Shown: piece after piece, positions 60,721 to 64,000 of the stretch | Numbering within the stretch: the stretch's first letter is position 1 | Layout: each line of letters starts with the position of its first letter | Assembly: GCF_000332335.1 (NCBI RefSeq) | Contig: NZ_KB235948.1 | Coordinates: forward strand, 6,173,215-6,237,214 | DNA length: 64,000 nucleotides | DNA from: Kamptonema formosum PCC 10802 | GTDB lineage: Bacteria; Cyanobacteriota; Cyanobacteriia; Cyanobacteriales; Oscillatoriaceae | Direction: 5' to 3' | Made by a program: the position numbers and the translations under genes | The notes under the pieces: generated by a model | The model's input: the letters and a program-made list of their open reading frames with translations, nothing else | What the model was told of the DNA's origin: nothing | The model's database searches: none

Positions 60721-63138
60721 ATGATAAAGCGGTCACTCCAGGCATCTCCCGAAGGTGCGCTCCGAGCCAAGCAGGCGGTGGCCCGCAAGGGATGGACGCA
60801 ACAGGACTTAGCCAATGAAGTGGGTTTAAAGACTCGCCAGCCAGTGGGCAAATTTTTTGCCGGCTTGCCGGTGGACCGTCGCGTCTTTATAGAAATCTGC
60901 TTTCAGCTGGGGCTCGACTGGCGGCAGATTGCTGGCCTGCCGGCAGAGGGTCAAGCGCAGCAATCCTCTTCGCCCACCGCGACCGTCGTGGCTGTCGCGC
61001 CCCTGGTGCGACAGGCGCGCGCCCTCTGCCACCACAAAATTGCCGACCAGTGCGGCACGTTGCGGATGCTGGACGTTGCCCGCCCAGTAGACATAGGAGA
61101 TATTTACATCGATGTCAATATCCTCGAAGAAATCACCAGCCGCCGGTGGCTGGACATCTCTGACCTGCTGCAAAACTTCGACCCAACAGAAGATGAATTT
61201 GACCGCTTGGGCCTCGGGCAGGTGCGCCAGCAGCGCGTGCCCGCCCTAGAAGCCATCTCCAGATACCCCAAACTGATGGTGCTCGGCAAACCCGGTGCCG
61301 GTAAAACCACCTTTTTGCAATATGTGGCCATGCAGTGCAGCCAAGGGCAGCTGATGCCCGACCGGCTGCCGGTGTTTGTGCGGCTTAAAAACTATGCCGA
61401 CGACGCTGGCAAAACTCCCCCCCCGGAAAGAGAGGGGCGAACCTTCACCTCTCTGGAGGACTACATCAGCGAAGAACTCTCCGGCTGCGGCGTCTCGCCC
61501 GACCTGCTGGAAACCGCGCTCAAGCACGGCAAAGCTTTGATTTTGCTGGACGGCTTGGATGAAGTCCCTGAAGAGGACAGCGAGGAAATCCTCAAACAAA
61601 TCCGCCGGTTTTGCCAGCACTACTACAGCAACCACTTCGCCATCAGCTGCCGCATTGCCGCCCACAGCTACCGCTTTGACGGCTTCACAGAAGTTGAAGT
61701 CGCCGATTTCAACTCCGCACAAATCGAAGCCTTCGCCCAAAAGTGGTTTGTCGCCGCTGCCGGCAAACTGGCAGACGGACCGGCACTGGCGGCCCAATTT
61801 ATCGAGCAGCTCAAACGACCCGAAAACAAGCAAATCCGAGAGCTGGCCACCACGCCCCTGCTGCTCAATCTCGCCTGCTTGGTGTTCAGCGCCAAAGCCG
61901 ATTTCCCCTCCAACCGCATCAAGCTTTACCAAGAAGCCCTGGCCATTTTGCTCGTCAAATGGGACTCCACCCGAGGCGTTCAGCGACAAGATTATTACCG
62001 CTACTTGCCTCTGGCGGAGAAAATTCAGCTGCTCACCCACCTGGGAGCCACCACCTTTTTTGCCGGCGAATACTTCTTCGAGCAGAGCAAAATCCAGCAA
62101 TACATCGCCGACTATCTCGCCACCTTGCCCAGCGCCCCAAAAGACCCAGTGTCCCTGCAGCTCGACAGTGAAGCAGTGCTGAAAGCCATTGAAACCCAAC
62201 ACGGCTTATTAATCGAGCGGGCGCGGCGAATCTACTCCTTCTCTCACCTCACCTTTCAGGAATACTTTGCCGCTGCAAAAATCGCCGCCGCCTCCGAACT
62301 GCTCACCCTCGCCAGACATGCCGGCGACAAGCGCTGGCGGGAAGTATTTTTGCTCGCCGCCAGCATGCTGCGCCCAGCAGATCCCCTGCTGCAGCAAGCG
62401 AAACAGCACACCGACACCCTCGCCGCCTCCGACGAGAAACTGCGGGAATTTCTCCGCTGGGTCAACCACAAAGCCCTCTCCCTCCAGGGGCGGGGCAAAC
62501 CGGCAGCCGCCAGGGCCTTTTACTTTTCCCTCGCCCGCGCCGCCGACCATTACCTGGCCGGTGGGCTCACCCTTGGCCCGCCTAGCTGTCCTTTTCCCAA
62601 CTTCCCTTACTTTCCCCTCTCCCTCTACCTTTCCCTCGCTCACAATCTCGACCGCGAATTGGCCAAGGTCAATTCTGCCGGCAGCCTCTATACCGCCCTC
62701 AACTTTAACTTTTCCTCTCACCGCGAGCTGGAGAAGGTCGAGCCGGTGTTTGAAAAGGCCGTCAGCCGGCTTTCCACCCTGGAGAAAACCCTTGAGTTTG
62801 CCCTCGAACTTGACCTGACCCCCCAGCGCGACAGAGCCAGTGAATTGCAGCGCTTGCTGCAAAAGCTGAGAACGGAACTCCCCAACCTTGAGCAAGACCT
62901 GGCAAACGTTAAGGCGTGGTGGGTTTCTGCCGGTCAAGCCTGGATTGAAAAGTTTACATCCGCGATTGATCAGTACAGTTCTGCCGGCGTGCACTGGCAG
63001 TTCAGCAAGCAGCAAAAACAAGCGATCAAAGATTACTATGAAGCCAATAAATTGCTTGTAGACTGCCTCAATAGCGACTGCCAGGTGACGCAGGCTGTCC
63101 GCGAGCAGATAGAAAATAGCTTGCTCTTAAGTTCGTGA
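60721..63138 (+). CDS. HTH-NACHT NTPase, probable immune-type protein
   Basis: 805 residues. An HTH domain (GWTQQDLANEVGLKTRQPVG, about 25-50) is followed by the NACHT NTPase: Walker A LGKPGAGKTTFLQY (190-198), Walker B ILLDGLDEVPEE (about 273), and SCRIAAHSYRFDGFTEVEV. The helical C-terminal half (about residues 560-805), rich in Leu, Glu and Lys, probably senses or oligomerises. STAND NTPases with HTH or effector heads include anti-phage proteins (bNACHT) in bacteria. An immunity role is inferred from domain architecture only. Confidence 0.88.
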   Translation: MIKRSLQASPEGALRAKQAVARKGWTQQDLANEVGLKTRQPVGKFFAGLPVDRRVFIEICFQLGLDWRQIAGLPAEGQAQQSSSPTATVVAVAPLVRQARALCHHKIADQCGTLRMLDVARPVDIGDIYIDVNILEEITSRRWLDISDLLQNFDPTEDEFDRLGLGQVRQQRVPALEAISRYPKLMVLGKPGAGKTTFLQYVAMQCSQGQLMPDRLPVFVRLKNYADDAGKTPPPEREGRTFTSLEDYISEELSGCGVSPDLLETALKHGKALILLDGLDEVPEEDSEEILKQIRRFCQHYYSNHFAISCRIAAHSYRFDGFTEVEVADFNSAQIEAFAQKWFVAAAGKLADGPALAAQFIEQLKRPENKQIRELATTPLLLNLACLVFSAKADFPSNRIKLYQEALAILLVKWDSTRGVQRQDYYRYLPLAEKIQLLTHLGATTFFAGEYFFEQSKIQQYIADYLATLPSAPKDPVSLQLDSEAVLKAIETQHGLLIERARRIYSFSHLTFQEYFAAAKIAAASELLTLARHAGDKRWREVFLLAASMLRPADPLLQQAKQHTDTLAASDEKLREFLRWVNHKALSLQGRGKPAAARAFYFSLARAADHYLAGGLTLGPPSCPFPNFPYFPLSLYLSLAHNLDRELAKVNSAGSLYTALNFNFSSHRELEKVEPVFEKAVSRLSTLEKTLEFALELDLTPQRDRASELQRLLQKLRTELPNLEQDLANVKAWWVSAGQAWIEKFTSAIDQYSSAGVHWQFSKQQKQAIKDYYEANKLLVDCLNSDCQVTQAVREQIENSLLLSS

Positions 63139-63150
63139 GCGATATCTCAC

Positions 63151-63222
63151 GACACCGGGTTTCTTTAAGAAACCCGGTGTCTGGCCCTCAGCAGTAGGTG
63201 CGTTCCCTAAGAGGGAACGCAC
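63151..63222. repeat. REP palindrome and GTGCGTTCCCT hairpin
   Basis: At 63151-63181 is GACACCGGGTTTCTTTAAGA with its inverse; at 63198-63222 is GTGCGTTCCCT-AAG-AGGGAACGCAC. Both lie between the NACHT stop and the CheB-like gene and could end the NACHT transcript. Confidence 0.75.
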
Positions 63223-63351
63223 TCTACCCCTGGAGAGAGAGCGGGCTAGCTTTTCTATTTTTTTACAATTGACCGCTCAGCCTGAACAGTTAAAATCACC
63301 ATTGAACTGGATTTCTTGTCGCGCCCCAGCACCTAAACCGCAACCTTATGC

Positions 63352-63357
63352 TATAAT
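63352..63357 (+). promoter_or_regulatory. TATAAT -10 box upstream of the CheB-like gene
   Basis: A consensus -10 in GCTATAATAGG, with no clear -35, about 100 bp before the ATG at 63458. Confidence 0.45.
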
Positions 63358-63457
63358 AGGAAAAAAATTACTTAGCACACGAAAATCGCTGGCAGGCTGC
63401 AGAGTCCTCCCGCGCCGGCACTAACCGGGCGATTCAAAACGCCCTGAGGAAAGAAAA

Positions 63458-64000
63458 ATGCCCGGACACGATATCATCGTCATTGGAGCCTCCGCCGGCG
63501 GGGTGGAAGCCCTGAGCACACTAGCCGCCGGTTTGCCAGCAAACCTGCCAGCTGCGCTCTTTGTCGTTCTTCACATCCCCCCGCACGCGGCCAGCGTCCT
63601 GCCCCAGATTCTCAGCCGCGCCGGCACCCTGCCAGCCTCCCACCCCATTGATGGCCAAGCAATTCAGCACGGGAGGATTTATGTGGCACCCCCAGACTTC
63701 CACCTGCTGATGAAACGCGGCCACATCCACTTGGCCGGCGGGCCGAGGGAGAACGGCCACCGGCCCGCCGTCGATCCACTGTTTCGCACCGCAGCGCGGA
63801 TCTACGGACCGAGGGTGGTGGGGGTGGTGCTGTCGGGAAATCTCGATGACGGCACCGCCGGTCTGCAGGCGGTGAAACTGCGCGGTGGCGTGGCCATCGC
63901 CCAAGAGCCCGGGGAGGCGGTCTATTCAGGAATGCCGCGCAGCGCCTGCGAGAATGTCGGGGTCGATTGGGTGCTGCCGGTGTCACAGATTGCCGCCGTC
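63458..64000 (+). CDS. CheB-type protein-glutamate methylesterase, 3' end missing
   Basis: 181 residues to the window end. The CheB methylesterase triad is visible: Ser in VIGASAGGVEAL, His in LHIPPHAAS, and Asp in VLSGNLDDGTAGL. There is no N-terminal receiver domain, so this could be the start of a CheB-CheR-PAS type hybrid, common in filamentous cyanobacteria, or a free-standing CheB. The start ATG follows GAGGAAAG by 6 nt. Confidence 0.93.
   Translation, partial: MPGHDIIVIGASAGGVEALSTLAAGLPANLPAALFVVLHIPPHAASVLPQILSRAGTLPASHPIDGQAIQHGRIYVAPPDFHLLMKRGHIHLAGGPRENGHRPAVDPLFRTAARIYGPRVVGVVLSGNLDDGTAGLQAVKLRGGVAIAQEPGEAVYSGMPRSACENVGVDWVLPVSQIAAV

Noticed and set aside
61246-62202. Long open frame on the minus strand inside the NACHT gene
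   Set aside because: It is antisense to a clearly coding region, its protein has no recognisable family, and such antisense frames are a by-product of GC-rich codon use.

Overview
The window is chromosomal DNA of a filamentous cyanobacterium, most likely Oscillatoriales-like (Microcoleus/Oscillatoria/Kamptonema type). The evidence is a Mg-protoporphyrin monomethyl-ester cyclase (acsF), a cytochrome c6-type protein, a clpR-clpP pair, cyanobacterial families (DUF1816, DUF1830, DUF2996, a DUF7219-like protein), large Ser/Thr receptor kinases, many pentapeptide-repeat proteins, and spacers crowded with cyanobacterial dispersed palindromes and 7-14-nt tandem repeats. The genus is inferred; no rRNA or tRNA gene was seen.

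Layout. 1-6.3 kb: the 3' part of a very large secreted-type protein, then a cluster of three pentapeptide-repeat genes plus a decayed fourth. 6.4-11.6 kb: a peptide/nickel-type ABC importer (two permeases and a lipoprotein receptor, no ATPase nearby), divergent from a PLP aminotransferase. 11.8-17.3 kb: a small unknown protein, a c6-like cytochrome, an aldo/keto reductase, a SnoaL-like protein and the TldD/TldE protease pair. 17.4-23.0 kb: an accessory island with a FitA/VapC-like toxin-antitoxin pair, a 1.1-kb array of degenerate 137-168-bp repeats, a 979-aa UvrD-like helicase with a C-terminal Fe-S PD-(D/E)XK nuclease module, and a Uma2 protein. 23.3-35.9 kb: housekeeping and transport genes (trmB, rsgA, a PMT-type mannosyltransferase, an AzgA-type purine permease, a Coq4 homologue, a potassium channel, a nucleoside deaminase), an orphan DNA methyltransferase and a barrel-like protein. 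36-43.9 kb: acsF with a perfect HLR1 (RpaB) box upstream, a Ser/Thr kinase ending in a TM2 module plus a stand-alone paralogue of that module, and threonine synthase between two ThiS/MoaD-like sulfur carriers. 44-49.5 kb: a DAACS symporter, two pseudogenes and a receptor kinase carrying an amino-acid-binding-type sensor. 49.6-56.9 kb: a DnaJ protein, clpR-clpP3, a VWA protein, DUF4241, a 55-aa zinc ribbon, a PIN-TRAM protein and a HemW-like radical SAM protein. 57-64 kb: a rhomboid that has lost its catalytic residues, small cyanobacterial proteins, a stand-alone histidine-kinase dimerisation domain without its histidine, an HTH-NACHT NTPase and the start of a CheB-type protein.

Two themes run through the window. 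First, small mobile repeats shape genes: two MITE-like families with recognisable terminal inverted repeats are present, one end supplies a promoter, others sit exactly where pseudogenes are cut, and dispersed repeats have been absorbed in frame into two conserved enzymes. Second, several proteins keep a fold but lose its key residue (rhomboid Ser/His, DHp His, ClpR Ser, the c6 Gln, a hydrolase nucleophile). The best candidates for something undescribed are the repeat-array/helicase-nuclease island at 17.4-23.0 kb and the HTH-NACHT gene at 60.7 kb.
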